A stretch of 64,000 nt of DNA from Comamonas sp. KCTC 72670 (GCA_014656495.1 BNCN01000017.1:112043-176042); one strand, 5' to 3'. Shown: positions 52,948 through 63,920, numbered from the stretch's first letter. The notes: a model not told the origin generated them from the sequence alone. Numbers and translations are program-made.

Positions 52948-53407
52948 TCTGCAGTGAGTGCTTGACGTGCATCATTGGGTAGAAATGGGCTGGTCTGACA
53001 TGTTGGACGGGACCGAAACACCCAATAGCCCGTGTCGAGGACCAGTTCTGTCGCCTTGTGTCCCATGGAGCTGTAAAGCGTGAGCGACTTAGACACGCCT
53101 GCTCGCGTACAAATGCTCGTGGCAGGCAGGTCCGTCATTCTGGGACCCAGGTGGGGGATTTAGGACTCGCACTGGCATTTGTGGCGAGCGCACTATCTGT
53201 GTTGCTCCTGTTGCGGACCGGCAGCCGTTCAATCTGGGCGGGGAGGGCTGTTCACTCTAGCGGCATGCCCTGGCGTTGGTGTGCTGCTGACCCTGGTAGG
53301 GAGGCAATCGTCGTGACGAAACCATGATGGTCTCGGAATTGACAGTTGTCGGAGTGGACAGGTAGTGAGGTCTGCAAGGATCGGGGAGAGCTAACTTGGG
53401 GATTTTG
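52948..53407. other. Intergenic region upstream of the RHS gene
   Basis: No convincing gene is seen. The base composition becomes less GC-rich toward 53400. A TTGACA hexamer at 53339-53344 lies upstream of the RHS start, but a matching -10 is weak, so I do not call a promoter. Open frames look like noise. Confidence 0.4.
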
Positions 53408-56400
53408 ATGAGAGTGCGCGACTTTTCTGTCGTTCTATTTTTACTGGTTTCGAGCCCTGTCTTTGCAGGGTCGGAATTTCTTGATTTCAAGCTTAGGCAA
53501 GAAGAGCAGAGTGTCGAAGACGGAGCCACGTCAGAATTGATGTGTAAGCAATGGCCACGTAAGGCTGTTGCTCAAGATGACGAGCAGACAAAGACATACG
53601 AGTCGGCACGTGCGGAGTGGGAATCCAAGAGCGAGGCTTCCCGTGTTCATGTGGCGGAGTTACTGGCGAGAGCAGCAACTGCGCTAGGGGCAGCGCCTTC
53701 ATGGTGGGAAAGGTTTTGTCATTGGCCATTGGCGGAAGCCGCGGAAAAGAACGCCCTGGTGCAGTCGCAATTGTCGCTGCGAGCGGCTTCGGATGTGTTG
53801 AAGCAGACCGAATTTAAGGACAGTGCTGACCGCGTGCGCAGGGACCATGCGTTGGCGGACATTGATGTGCAGTTGCGAGCACTGGAATCGTTGGCCAGTG
53901 GTGCCTATGCTCGAGCATGGCAGATGGCTTGGGGCGGGTTTCCGCAAGCAGGGCTCGCACGCCTGATGTCGAAGGTGTCTGTGTGGGAGACAAATATTGC
54001 AGTTGAGGATGTGACTCAGGTCTCCCGAATCGAAAAAGTCATAGTTACGGATTTTCAAGAAGGGACTGTAGGCCAGCCCCTTGCTCAGCCTATTGCAGTA
54101 CGCGTGACAACTGCGAATGGTGAGCCGGTTCACGGGGCCGTGGTGACCTTCAAACGCTTGGGAAACGCTGCGCCTCTCTTTCTGCCTGTGGGAGGGGCGG
54201 GGGGAGGTCATGCTCAGTTGCAGGCGGTGTCGGACGAAAATGGCCAAGCAGTTGTTCGCGTCCTGCCTGATACGAATATTCAGGCATCGCCAATCTATCG
54301 GCAAGGAACTCCGTATGCGCAAGCCCTAGGGTACAACCTGGTGATGGCGGAGGTTTCTAACGGGACCCACGTCTTTGTGCTGGAGCAACCGTTCACGCTG
54401 ATAGGTCTACCAGGTGCTCCGGCAATCCTCAGTTCTCCTGATTCGCCCAGCCAGACCACCGGGGCGGGTCTGCAATTGTATTCTCCGTTGCAAATTCGGG
54501 TTGCAGACCAGTATGGCAATCGCCTGGCTAACCAGCAGGTGAACTGGACGCAGCAGCCTGGAACAGGAAGGTTTTTTGACTATGGAGTGTCGGCCGCGCC
54601 TCAGGTGCTGGATTACTCCAATCCAATGCAGCTGCAGTATATGCAGACAGTCACGGATGGGTGGGGGAACAGTGGCGTTGGCTACATTCCCGGGGCCACT
54701 CATGCTTCGTACTCAGTGATGGCTTCGGTCGGAGGGCTGTCTAGGGTGTTCTCCATCAATGCCACGGTTTCAGTTCAGACCGCCTATGCCGTTCGTACGA
54801 ATCGTATGGGTGACTTTGATGGCGTCTACCAAACGTCAAGCCCTACTGTGTCGGTGGTCCAGATCTTGCGGAGGCTGGCAGGGGCAACGGAATGGGTTCC
54901 GATCCGAGGGGATGAAGATGATTTAATTAATGTGAAGATTAGCATTTCTATGCATGCCGAGAATGGGCAGGCACCAATTCTGGTTGACGGCGTCCCGGTC
55001 GTTTACGAGGCTGAACCACTGGCGATTGGCCCAGAAGCCCAGGATGATGAGAAGTCTTTCGCATATCGGGCCAAGTTTCTGCTTAGGAATGCATGGCAGC
55101 GCGCCCATTTCAGGGGACAGGTTTACGAACGCCGTCCCAATGGGCAGGTTGCTTATGTTTGTTGTTCTGGGTATGGGTATGGCTTGTACTATTCGTCCGT
55201 GCCAACACTGGACACTGTCCGTGTGCGGAGCGATGGCTTTGCAGTGGTTGGTGATGAGCAGGCGCTAGTGACGGATCGAAGTCTCGGGTATCTGGTTGCT
55301 AATGATAGCAGGGATAAGTTGTATGTGCGAATTAGGGCCCAGCCGAATTATGTAGGGGATCCGATTGTCGTTGTTCCCTCGAGCATGCCAAGGGACTCCG
55401 ATGGGGATGTTGTTCTTCAGGAGAAATATGTCTCCTTGTCCATTTTTCCGTTGAGCACCATAACCCAAGGTGGGCATGTGCTGTTCGAGTTGTACGCGAA
55501 AGATTATGGCCCAACTTCCAATACAAAGGTTCTTCAAGCGGTTAAAGAGGTCTCCGTCAATAATCCAGAACCGGAGATCCTACTAACGGGCCTCCCGTTG
55601 GCTGCGCGTTGGGTATTGCCGGCGTGGGATTTTGTTTCTGCGCGAAATCCTGGTTCGGGGCAGCCTCCGCCTGAGGATGCCCAGGTACCTGTGGCTTATC
55701 CCGCCCGTCTTGGTGTGACCGTCTTCTCCAATGGAACACTGGAAGTGTTGCGCGGAGGGGCAGTTATCGCCAGTGCCTCAGTGCAAGCCAATGCTACCAA
55801 TGGAATCACGCAGATCACCCCGATCGGCGGAGCGCCTATCGTATCGTGGTGGAATAGCTATGCGTTGGTTGAGTTGTCGCCCGGGGCCGCAGGCGTTGAG
55901 ACGATCGGTATTTCATTTGTTCCTGCGGATGCCAATGCTCGGACAGTGACTCGGGAAATGCCTCTCAAGACCTCCGTCATGTCGGAAGGGAGGTTGCCTG
56001 TGGGCCATACGTTCATCAAGGGGGTCAGCTTGGTGGATGGTCATTTGGTAAAGCAGGCCGTGGATCTGGAGTATCCAAGCCGAGGTCTAGGGCTGACGTG
56101 GTCCCGTACGTACTCGAGTGGTGAGTCAGAAGACGGTGTGTTGGGGTTGGGATGGACGCATGCGTACAATGGCGTTGTGCGGCCGCTAGATGGCTTTCGT
56201 TTCCTCGTCACCAGTGGTGAAGGGGGCGGGCAGGTGTTCAAATGCACAGGCGACGGCACGGGATGTGTTCCGCAGCCAGGATACCACGGAACGTTCCGTG
56301 TGGAGGGATCCGGTGCGGAGCGAGCGTATGTCTTCAGGGCGAAGAGCGGGGTGGAGTATCACTATGGCCTGCTCGATTCGTTCAGCAGTTTTCCGCAGTA

Positions 56401-59400
56401 CCGACTTACGGCCGTGATTGCTCCGACTGGGCATTCACTGGTGCTGCATTACAATAATTACTCTGGGCAGGGTACGCTGTCGATGGTCGCCGATCTGGCT
56501 AGCGGGCGGTCTCTTCGGTTTAGTTATGAGCGAAAAGCGGGACGAGACAGAATTTCCAACGTGAGTCTGCATCACTCGCTAACGCCAGATGCCAACGAGG
56601 TGGAGTATCTGGAGTCTTGTGTTGGCTATGGGTATGACGACGATGGTCGATTGGTGTCTGCGTCTCGTTATCGTACTTATTGTTCTTGGGAAACTCCAGT
56701 TCGGACTGAATTTTTTGCCTATGAGGAGGGCTCTTCCGAGGTAACCCGAAGTCGTATGTCTCAGCATGTGGGGCCCGATGGTGAGGTAACGCGATATACG
56801 TATTACAGTGATTTGGATGTGGTGGCGGGTGAGGATGACTACCTGCTGCTGATGAATAAAGACGAGAGAGTAAAAGAGGTGATCGAGGTTCTCGAAACGT
56901 CGCCTGTTCGGGAGGGGATCACCACGTTCACGTATAGTATCGCTCCAGAGTCGCGCACGATTCTCGGGGAAGCTCTGACCACCTACACTACGACGGTCGG
57001 AGGTCCTCGGCCGGGTGTGCCTCTGTCGAGCTACAGGATGAATGCGACGGGGGCCGTAGTGGAGACGGAGCGTCCACTGTCCTCTGGCGTCTTTGCGACG
57101 TCCAGTGCTCTATGGAATGTAAGTCACCGTGCTCGTGAAACGGAAGCCGATGAGCGCGGACGGGTGACGCACTTCCTTTACGATGAACTGGGAAATTTGA
57201 TTGAACGTCGTGTCGAGAGCGCTGCGCTGCCGGGGGCTGGGCTTGTAGCTCCTACGCTCCAGGTATTGGACGCTCAAGGTGTGCCCGTTGAAGAAGTCGT
57301 GGAGAAATGGGGGTACGACCCGGGCTTCAACGTTCAGGTATGCCATGTGGACCCGGAAGGTTTCGCGGTTGTTTCCACAATCGACTCGATGGGGGACTCT
57401 CCTGAGCACATGGTCCCAGTAGGTACAGGGCGAGTGCTCGAGACCCGCCGATACGCGAACCGGGTGTCACGCCAGGCGCTGACCTCGACCGCGCCTTGTG
57501 ACGAGTTGGTGGCATCCTTGACGACGTCGCCGCAAGACGTCGTGTTGAGTTGGGAATACTGTGGGATTGGGTTCGGCGCGTGCCCGCCGAACGCACTGCA
57601 AGGAGATTTGTCCGCGGCCGTTGGTGCGGATGGTCACACGGAGCAGGTGACGGCATACGATATCTACGGGCAGATGCGCTCGAAGACGTTACAGGTGAGC
57701 GATACGTCTGTTATTGCAGTTCAGTCCACCTTTGATTCACGGGGGCGACTGGAAATTGAGCAGGATGGGCTTGGCCGCCATCGGACTTTGCAGTGGGATG
57801 CCTTGGATCGGCCGGCTCAGGAGGACCAGTGGAACTCTGGGGCGCCCGGCGTATCGCGGACGCTGCAGTATCACGCAGGCGGGCAACTCAAGCGTGAAGA
57901 GCAGGGGGCGGACTTCGTCCGGGACTATTACCTGGACGCAGCTGGACGATTGGCGCGCATCGTAGAGTCCGGAGGCGGGCTTGCAGTCCCATTGGAGACC
58001 CGTTACGGCTATGACGAGGCGGGTAATCGCACGACGGTCATCGACCGCCGCGGCGTACTCACCACCACCACCTACGATTTCGCGGATCGGCCCGTGCAGG
58101 TGACGGTGTCTGTGGCGGACGGCCCCCGCTTCATTTCACAGGGGGGGAGCCCTGATGAGGTGGGAAAGAGCTACGTCCTCTCGACGACCAGGTATGACGC
58201 TGCTGGTAACAAAGTCTGGCATTCGGACGTGTCCGGCTTTGATCGAACGTATCGCTTGGACTCGTTGTACCGAGTCGTGGAAGCGCATAGCCCCGAGGTT
58301 CCAGGGGCGTCCGATGCTGCCCCACCTCTGCGTTACACACAGGCGTCCAGGTACGATTTGGTCGGGCGGGAGGTTCGCCACGTAGATGGGAATGGGTACA
58401 TAAGCACCACTGCGTACGATTTGCTTGGACGGGCTGTCACGCTGACTGACCCGCTCGGCCGGGTGGAGCGTCGTAGCTATGACGGAAGAGGGAATGTCAC
58501 GGAGGTACGTTGGGAGACTGGAGGTGTGCTGCAGCGGACGCTGAGCACAACCTACGATGGCCTGGGTCGAACACTGTCGACCTCTGAGAGCGCCGCGACG
58601 GAAACGGGCAACGTTGTTTACACAACGCAAACCGTCCATGATGATGTAGCGCACGTCACGTGGACGCAGAACGCCCGGGGCCTGCTCCAGGCGAGCCATT
58701 TGGACGGCTTGGGGCGTGTTTTCAAGGTGGTCGTTGATGCTCCGGCGGGGCCTCTGCCCCGCCAACCTGATGATCCGCGCATTGGACCTGCTCTCGCGCT
58801 GACAAGCACCGTTGAGTATGACGCATTCAGTCGCGAGGCTGCCCGAGTCGATGCGTTGGGGCGACGCACTGAAACGGTGCACGATGCGCTGGGCAGGCAG
58901 GTCGCGGTGCATCACCCCATGGGTGTTTCCACGAGCCGAATTTACGATGGAGAGGGGAACCCTATCCAGTCCGTGGATGGGCGTGGAGTCACTCGACAGT
59001 ATACCCACGATGCACTGGGGCGGCCGCGCAATGAAGTATTGGTGGAGAGCCTGTCCCAGGGAGGACAGTCACTTGTTGTTGCTCAGCGTGCGTATGTTGA
59101 TGTCCCTGATGCAGATGCTCTGACGCATGAAGAAGTGTTGGATGCGCGTGGAAACCTTACGACACTCTACCGGGATGGCCTTGGCCGTGAGGTTCGACGG
59201 GTCGATGCACTTGGGTATGTCACGCAGTCCAGGTTTGACGCACTCCACAAACGGCAGACTCAAGATGCAAAGGGGTACGTTGCTCGCTTCTCATATGATG
59301 GTGCTGGGCGAGTCGTTGGTCAGTCGGACCATGCTTCTGCCAGCGGTGCGCCGACATATTCACAGACCTGGGAGTACGCGGATGATTCCCGTGAACAGAC

Positions 59401-62400
59401 GCACCTGAACAGACGCGGCGTCCCCACTGTGCTGCTCCACGACGGACTGGGTCGGAAGATTCGCAGCGTTCGAGGGCAGAACGCTGACGTCGCGGAGGAG
59501 TCCTGGGAATATGATGCCGCAGGACACCCCATTCGATTCGTTGATGCGAAGGGCCATGCGACCGAGCGGCTTTACGACGGTGCCGGGCGTCTCCTGGAAG
59601 AGGTCTTGGCCGCTGGCACACTCGCCTCGGCGACGACGACGCTCCAATACGACGCTGCCGGCCAGTTGACGCAGACCAAGGGGCCCAGAGCCACAGGAAT
59701 CGCATTCGATTTCCGCTACACCTATGATGATTTGGGCCGACGTGTCCGCGAAGAGAACGCACTGAATCAGGTCACTGCCTGGGCGTACGATGCCGCAGGA
59801 AACAAGGTTTGTACCAAGCAGCCACTGGGACAGCCCACGCTTGCGCATGGAGCGGCAAGTGGAATGTCACTGGCCCAGGTGAAAGCAAATGCCTGTGGGG
59901 GGGCGTATGTAACGGAGTACGCCTACGATGAGGAAGGTAAACTCGTCTCCATTACGGACGCGGCGAATGGGCTCACTTCGTACGTTTACGATGCCACTCG
60001 TAACTTGGTGGCGAAGCAGGATGCGAACGGAAATCTGACGACGTATGAGTACGACGCGCGAAATTTGCGTTCAGCTGAGCACCAGCACCTCGATGCTCAT
60101 TCTCGGCTGACTTCGGCGCAACGTGAGAACGTCCCGCTATTTGAGAGTGGTGCGACGCCAACTGGTAGCACGGGGACGTTGACCTGGCGTCATACGTATG
60201 ATGGCAACCGAAACGAAGCCTCCCATGTAGATCCGAAGGGGCAACGGGTTGAGTTTGCCCATGGTCTGCTTGATCGACTGGCAAGCCGTACGTATTCGCA
60301 ACATGCGAGCCCACGTGAGCTTCCTTCTGTCAATTCGGAGGTTCTCTCTTACGATCCGAACGGAAATCTGACTGGTGAGTCACAGTCGAAGCAGACGGTG
60401 AATGGTGTTCGACTGGAGGTTGTGGCCTCTACGTTCGACGCTCTCGATCGTCTGAAGACACGCTTGCGCGAGTACGATGGGAAGCAAGTATCGTATCAGT
60501 ACGACGCTTTGGGAAATCGTACGCGTGTCGAAGACTCGGACGGAGTCGCGACGACATACTCGTACGATGGACTGAGCCGGCTTACGCATGTGACACTGCC
60601 TGAAGGCGTAGTGGAATATCGTTACTGGCCTGATTCGCTCCCCAAGGGCGTCACGTGGCCCAATGGGACAGCGGAAGGCCGGTGCTACGACGCGGCAGGC
60701 CGCCTCTCACAGATTGTTGTCGGAAGAGGCGGGGTGAGTGATTTGTGCATGAGCGTCGGGCTCATGGTGAGCCGCCATTCGTATTCGTATGACGACAATG
60801 GCAATCGCCTTGTGCAGAGCGCGGTGCGCACGAGTCCTTTGACTCAGGTCGTTGGAAATCCAGAGATCACCTCGTATGGTTATGATGCCCTGAATCGTCT
60901 TACCGGCGTGAGTGCCCCAGATGGACAGGTGTCGCTCTATCGCTGGGATGCTGCAGGGAATAGAGCCGGCGAGCGACGTGCACCGAGTTTTGCCGTCTCA
61001 GGGTTGGGGCCTGATTCGTATGATACGGTCCTGGCTCACGAAGTTACGTACGATGTTGTTGGCATATTCAATCGGGCAGATCGGCTTCGGATTCTGCGCG
61101 ACCTCAAGGATGCTACGAAGCATGTTGCGCTAAGTTATGACCTCGCAGGAAATATAACGCAAAGGACGGCGCAGGGCGCGGTTCGTGACTTTGCCTGGGA
61201 TATTCGCAATACGCTGACGGCCGTTTACGACAACGGCGCGGAGGTTGGTCGTTACGACTACGATGCCAACCTTCAGCGGACAGTGAGTCAATCGGCCGCA
61301 GGGCATGTGGCGTACATCCTTGACGATTCTTTCGTCTTGCAAGAGGCAGATGGAAGTCAGACTCATCGGCCGACGCAACGTCGGTATCATTATGGCAGGG
61401 GGCCGATCGCGGTCCGTGAAGTGACCTCTGCGAGCTTGAGCTTTCTAGGGACGGATGCACTGGGCAGTATAACGGATGTTTTGGATGTTGGCGGCCAGGT
61501 CACTGCTGCGCGAAAGTATGACGCATGGGGAAGTTACAGCGGTGGCTCGGCACCAGGTCTCAGTGAATTCAAACTGGGCTTCACGGGGCATCAGTACGAC
61601 GTGGAGACGGGACTCACGTACGCACGTGCTCGGTACTATGATTCAGAACTGGGACGCTTCATCAGCCGTGACTCATATGCGGGCTCGTTGGACGACGCGC
61701 CCAGTCTACATCGGTATGCGTATGCCTATGCCAATCCTCTGAGGTACACAGATCCGACGGGGCACTGCGTCAACTTTTTTGCCAATGAGGTGTTTTCGGC
61801 CGCCAACTGTGTCGACTCTGCAAAGGCGCTCGGTGGATATGTTGTAGGTGTGGGGAATGTCATTGGGAGTTTGGGCGTCGTCACCTACAACATGACAGGG
61901 GGGCTCCTCTACGCGGCGGGAGGAGGCTCGCAATACCGAGAGCAGTACGATGCCTCATTGCGTGGGTTTTCGGCCCTTGGCGCCTTGGTCCAAAGTCCTG
62001 AGCAGGTCCCTGGAGTGCTTGCGAGGGGCTTTGTCAGTGGCCTTGACCAGATGAATGTGGCGATTGCGCAGGGCAACCCGTATTCGGCAGGTAAAGGGCT
62101 AGGGGACTTTGTTGGGCAAGTCCTGACAGTCGCCGACGCCGGGGCGTCAATTAGCATTCAGGTACAACGCGTGCCTGCTGTGGCGACAGTCGGGATGTCG
62201 TCGATGCGCTCCGGCGGTGTTTCTTTCTCCATTACGGGTCCGAAGTTGCCCGGACTAGCTATGGCTGCCGTGCATGCTGGAAGTGAGGGCGCCAGTCAGC
62301 GAGATGCAACGGTTCGTGAGTCGACTGGTGGGCCGGGAACAGAGCAGGTGTCTTCCAATGGACCCGGTAGGAATGTGGCTGCTGCGGAGGGAACAGCCAA

Positions 62401-62827
62401 TGCTTCGCAATATGCCAGCCTGAAAGAGGCTCTTCGTGTGGAGGAATTGCGGAGTCACGGATTCTACAAGGAGGGTGGTAGTCGGATTGAGGCTGATTAT
62501 ATCAGTGAGCATGCCTTTAGTAGGCATCGGCCTACACTTAATCGTACTCCCAATCAGAATCGCGGCCAGTTTGCTGAGGACCTTGATGTGGCGAAGTTGC
62601 GTGAGGACACGATCCGCAACCCGGATCGTCAATATTTTGATGCTCAGGCCGGTGCAATGGCCTACGAGAAAAGGTACCCCTTCGAGATTGGCACGAGGAA
62701 TCTCTTTGACCCTGTAGGGTCTCCTTCCTCGGGCCAAGCCTCATACATTCATAAGGTGTTTGAGAACCAGAACCCGGCGCGCTCATCCCAATTCCCGCTA
62801 GCTCCAAGGCACATGGGGGGGCAGTGA
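53408..62827 (+). CDS. Giant secreted RHS/YD-repeat protein with polymorphic C-terminal toxin
   Basis: The 3139-residue protein starts at ATG 53408 with a signal peptide (VVLFLLVSSPVFAG). Two Ig-like domains lie around residues 215-310 and 345-430. A DUF6531-like segment begins near 865. Dozens of YD repeats (YDALGR, YDAAGN types) run from about 1250. The RHS core (YARARYYDSELGRFISRDS) is at about 2738. DPTGHC near 2782 marks the junction to a 350-residue variable tail, whose last 100 residues contain EHAFSRH (His3035) and resemble a small nuclease-like toxin. The YD shell typically encloses the toxin. Base composition is visibly less GC-rich than most of the window, as in laterally acquired toxins. 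The toxin activity is unassigned. Confidence 0.9.
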   Translation: MRVRDFSVVLFLLVSSPVFAGSEFLDFKLRQEEQSVEDGATSELMCKQWPRKAVAQDDEQTKTYESARAEWESKSEASRVHVAELLARAATALGAAPSWWERFCHWPLAEAAEKNALVQSQLSLRAASDVLKQTEFKDSADRVRRDHALADIDVQLRALESLASGAYARAWQMAWGGFPQAGLARLMSKVSVWETNIAVEDVTQVSRIEKVIVTDFQEGTVGQPLAQPIAVRVTTANGEPVHGAVVTFKRLGNAAPLFLPVGGAGGGHAQLQAVSDENGQAVVRVLPDTNIQASPIYRQGTPYAQALGYNLVMAEVSNGTHVFVLEQPFTLIGLPGAPAILSSPDSPSQTTGAGLQLYSPLQIRVADQYGNRLANQQVNWTQQPGTGRFFDYGVSAAPQVLDYSNPMQLQYMQTVTDGWGNSGVGYIPGATHASYSVMASVGGLSRVFSINATVSVQTAYAVRTNRMGDFDGVYQTSSPTVSVVQILRRLAGATEWVPIRGDEDDLINVKISISMHAENGQAPILVDGVPVVYEAEPLAIGPEAQDDEKSFAYRAKFLLRNAWQRAHFRGQVYERRPNGQVAYVCCSGYGYGLYYSSVPTLDTVRVRSDGFAVVGDEQALVTDRSLGYLVANDSRDKLYVRIRAQPNYVGDPIVVVPSSMPRDSDGDVVLQEKYVSLSIFPLSTITQGGHVLFELYAKDYGPTSNTKVLQAVKEVSVNNPEPEILLTGLPLAARWVLPAWDFVSARNPGSGQPPPEDAQVPVAYPARLGVTVFSNGTLEVLRGGAVIASASVQANATNGITQITPIGGAPIVSWWNSYALVELSPGAAGVETIGISFVPADANARTVTREMPLKTSVMSEGRLPVGHTFIKGVSLVDGHLVKQAVDLEYPSRGLGLTWSRTYSSGESEDGVLGLGWTHAYNGVVRPLDGFRFLVTSGEGGGQVFKCTGDGTGCVPQPGYHGTFRVEGSGAERAYVFRAKSGVEYHYGLLDSFSSFPQYRLTAVIAPTGHSLVLHYNNYSGQGTLSMVADLASGRSLRFSYERKAGRDRISNVSLHHSLTPDANEVEYLESCVGYGYDDDGRLVSASRYRTYCSWETPVRTEFFAYEEGSSEVTRSRMSQHVGPDGEVTRYTYYSDLDVVAGEDDYLLLMNKDERVKEVIEVLETSPVREGITTFTYSIAPESRTILGEALTTYTTTVGGPRPGVPLSSYRMNATGAVVETERPLSSGVFATSSALWNVSHRARETEADERGRVTHFLYDELGNLIERRVESAALPGAGLVAPTLQVLDAQGVPVEEVVEKWGYDPGFNVQVCHVDPEGFAVVSTIDSMGDSPEHMVPVGTGRVLETRRYANRVSRQALTSTAPCDELVASLTTSPQDVVLSWEYCGIGFGACPPNALQGDLSAAVGADGHTEQVTAYDIYGQMRSKTLQVSDTSVIAVQSTFDSRGRLEIEQDGLGRHRTLQWDALDRPAQEDQWNSGAPGVSRTLQYHAGGQLKREEQGADFVRDYYLDAAGRLARIVESGGGLAVPLETRYGYDEAGNRTTVIDRRGVLTTTTYDFADRPVQVTVSVADGPRFISQGGSPDEVGKSYVLSTTRYDAAGNKVWHSDVSGFDRTYRLDSLYRVVEAHSPEVPGASDAAPPLRYTQASRYDLVGREVRHVDGNGYISTTAYDLLGRAVTLTDPLGRVERRSYDGRGNVTEVRWETGGVLQRTLSTTYDGLGRTLSTSESAATETGNVVYTTQTVHDDVAHVTWTQNARGLLQASHLDGLGRVFKVVVDAPAGPLPRQPDDPRIGPALALTSTVEYDAFSREAARVDALGRRTETVHDALGRQVAVHHPMGVSTSRIYDGEGNPIQSVDGRGVTRQYTHDALGRPRNEVLVESLSQGGQSLVVAQRAYVDVPDADALTHEEVLDARGNLTTLYRDGLGREVRRVDALGYVTQSRFDALHKRQTQDAKGYVARFSYDGAGRVVGQSDHASASGAPTYSQTWEYADDSREQTHLNRRGVPTVLLHDGLGRKIRSVRGQNADVAEESWEYDAAGHPIRFVDAKGHATERLYDGAGRLLEEVLAAGTLASATTTLQYDAAGQLTQTKGPRATGIAFDFRYTYDDLGRRVREENALNQVTAWAYDAAGNKVCTKQPLGQPTLAHGAASGMSLAQVKANACGGAYVTEYAYDEEGKLVSITDAANGLTSYVYDATRNLVAKQDANGNLTTYEYDARNLRSAEHQHLDAHSRLTSAQRENVPLFESGATPTGSTGTLTWRHTYDGNRNEASHVDPKGQRVEFAHGLLDRLASRTYSQHASPRELPSVNSEVLSYDPNGNLTGESQSKQTVNGVRLEVVASTFDALDRLKTRLREYDGKQVSYQYDALGNRTRVEDSDGVATTYSYDGLSRLTHVTLPEGVVEYRYWPDSLPKGVTWPNGTAEGRCYDAAGRLSQIVVGRGGVSDLCMSVGLMVSRHSYSYDDNGNRLVQSAVRTSPLTQVVGNPEITSYGYDALNRLTGVSAPDGQVSLYRWDAAGNRAGERRAPSFAVSGLGPDSYDTVLAHEVTYDVVGIFNRADRLRILRDLKDATKHVALSYDLAGNITQRTAQGAVRDFAWDIRNTLTAVYDNGAEVGRYDYDANLQRTVSQSAAGHVAYILDDSFVLQEADGSQTHRPTQRRYHYGRGPIAVREVTSASLSFLGTDALGSITDVLDVGGQVTAARKYDAWGSYSGGSAPGLSEFKLGFTGHQYDVETGLTYARARYYDSELGRFISRDSYAGSLDDAPSLHRYAYAYANPLRYTDPTGHCVNFFANEVFSAANCVDSAKALGGYVVGVGNVIGSLGVVTYNMTGGLLYAAGGGSQYREQYDASLRGFSALGALVQSPEQVPGVLARGFVSGLDQMNVAIAQGNPYSAGKGLGDFVGQVLTVADAGASISIQVQRVPAVATVGMSSMRSGGVSFSITGPKLPGLAMAAVHAGSEGASQRDATVRESTGGPGTEQVSSNGPGRNVAAAEGTANASQYASLKEALRVEELRSHGFYKEGGSRIEADYISEHAFSRHRPTLNRTPNQNRGQFAEDLDVAKLREDTIRNPDRQYFDAQAGAMAYEKRYPFEIGTRNLFDPVGSPSSGQASYIHKVFENQNPARSSQFPLAPRHMGGQ

Positions 62828-63258
62828 ATACAATTGCTCTCTGGGTTGAAGAGTTGACGGGCGATCGACAAGTGAAGAGGGAAGGGATTGTTTTTTCTGA
62901 TGTTGCGGTAGTCCGGATGCTCATTGATGGAGAGGATGTCGAGTCAAGTGCGCACCTGGGGGACGAGGTTTTGGTCTATTTCGACGAACTGGAGAAGAGT
63001 GTCGGTGCGTCTGGAAATTATCTGATCTTCACCTGTGTCTGTGGAATGGCCGAAGATGGTGGATGGGATGGAGTCAAGGTGGTGCTGAGTGAGGGTGTGG
63101 TTACGTGGGAGCTTGAGGTGGGAGGACGGGTTTTGTTGTTTTCCTTTAATCGGGATGAATACGTCTCAGAGATTAGGTCGGCTCGAGCGATGCTCGATAC
63201 GACCGCCCTTCCAGTGGAGCCTCAAAAGGTGGGCTTCCCCAAGGGGTTTCATAGATAG
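62824..63258 (+). CDS. Presumed immunity protein for the RHS toxin
   Basis: The 144-residue protein starts with GTG overlapping the RHS stop by four bases. It is acidic, beta-rich and without signal peptide, opening MNTIALWVEELTGDRQV with a segment of hydrophobic strands (YLIFTCVCG, VLLFSF). A small gene immediately after an RHS toxin is nearly always its cognate immunity protein. I do not recognise the family, which agrees with the unassigned toxin domain. Base composition is similar to the RHS gene. Confidence 0.7.
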   Translation: MNTIALWVEELTGDRQVKREGIVFSDVAVVRMLIDGEDVESSAHLGDEVLVYFDELEKSVGASGNYLIFTCVCGMAEDGGWDGVKVVLSEGVVTWELEVGGRVLLFSFNRDEYVSEIRSARAMLDTTALPVEPQKVGFPKGFHR

Positions 63259-63650
63259 GTGATAAGGAAAACGCTCTGGCGTGCTTTCATCTGTAAGTGT
63301 TGATGCCCTAGTTTACCTCCGAAAGTTTGGTTGATTGAGGCCAGGGCTTTCGGAGGTGTTGGCTTTAGTGGCGATTGCAGTGATTGAGGAGGTTGGCTGC
63401 AGTAGGCGAACCAGATCGCTGTGTTTCGCGGTTTATGGTTGTGAGTGTTTCTTGCGTTGTGTTGCGGGGGATTGTTTGTGCGTTCAGAGGCGGGCATTTG
63501 GGTCTTTGGTTTTGATCGGCATGGCTCAGTGGGGGCGAGTTCGGGGCTGTATGGGATAGGAATGGCGGACTCGCCTTGCGGTAAGGGTCTGTTCGGATAT
63601 TAGTTAGTCGAATAGGGGAATGGTCGGGCAACCGAGCGTGTTAGCCGGGT
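63259..63650. other. Gene-free stretch after the RHS immunity gene
   Basis: Open frames here lack coding character. The stretch is T- and G-rich on the forward strand and might hold orphan toxin or immunity fragments, but none is recognisable. The ISAzo13-like fragment begins at its right end. Confidence 0.4.
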
Positions 63651-63920
63651 ATGGACGCGGAAAAGGCCGTGGCGGAGCGCTACCAGGCACTCCGGGACGT
63701 CATGGACGAGCGGGTGACGCGCCGCTGGGCAGGCGCCGAGGCGCTCGCGCTGGGACGAGGCGGCGTCACAGCGGTCGCCCGGGCGACGGGACTGGCGCGC
63801 ATGACGGTGCGCGCGGGGCGCGACGGGGTGAGAGGGAAGAGGCCTGAAGGAGCGCTGGTGCGAGTGCGCCGCAAGGGCGCTGGGCGCCCGCCTGTGGTAA
63901 GCGTCCGGCCAACGACGTGA
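63651..63920 (+). pseudogene. ISAzo13-type transposase, N-terminal fragment
   Basis: The 89-residue frame matches the start of ISAzo13-family transposases: AVAERYQALRDVMDERV, RRWAGAEALALGRGGVTAVA, and the terminal RRKGAGRPP that precedes the DDE domain. After GRPP the sequence diverges and stops at 63920, so the catalytic domain is missing. The region to the window edge contains no continuation in any frame that I can see. It is a remnant near the RHS cassette. Confidence 0.6.

Noticed and set aside
53339..53368. TTGACA hexamer that could be a -35 box upstream of the RHS gene
   Set aside because: The sequence 17 bases downstream does not resemble a -10 box well enough.
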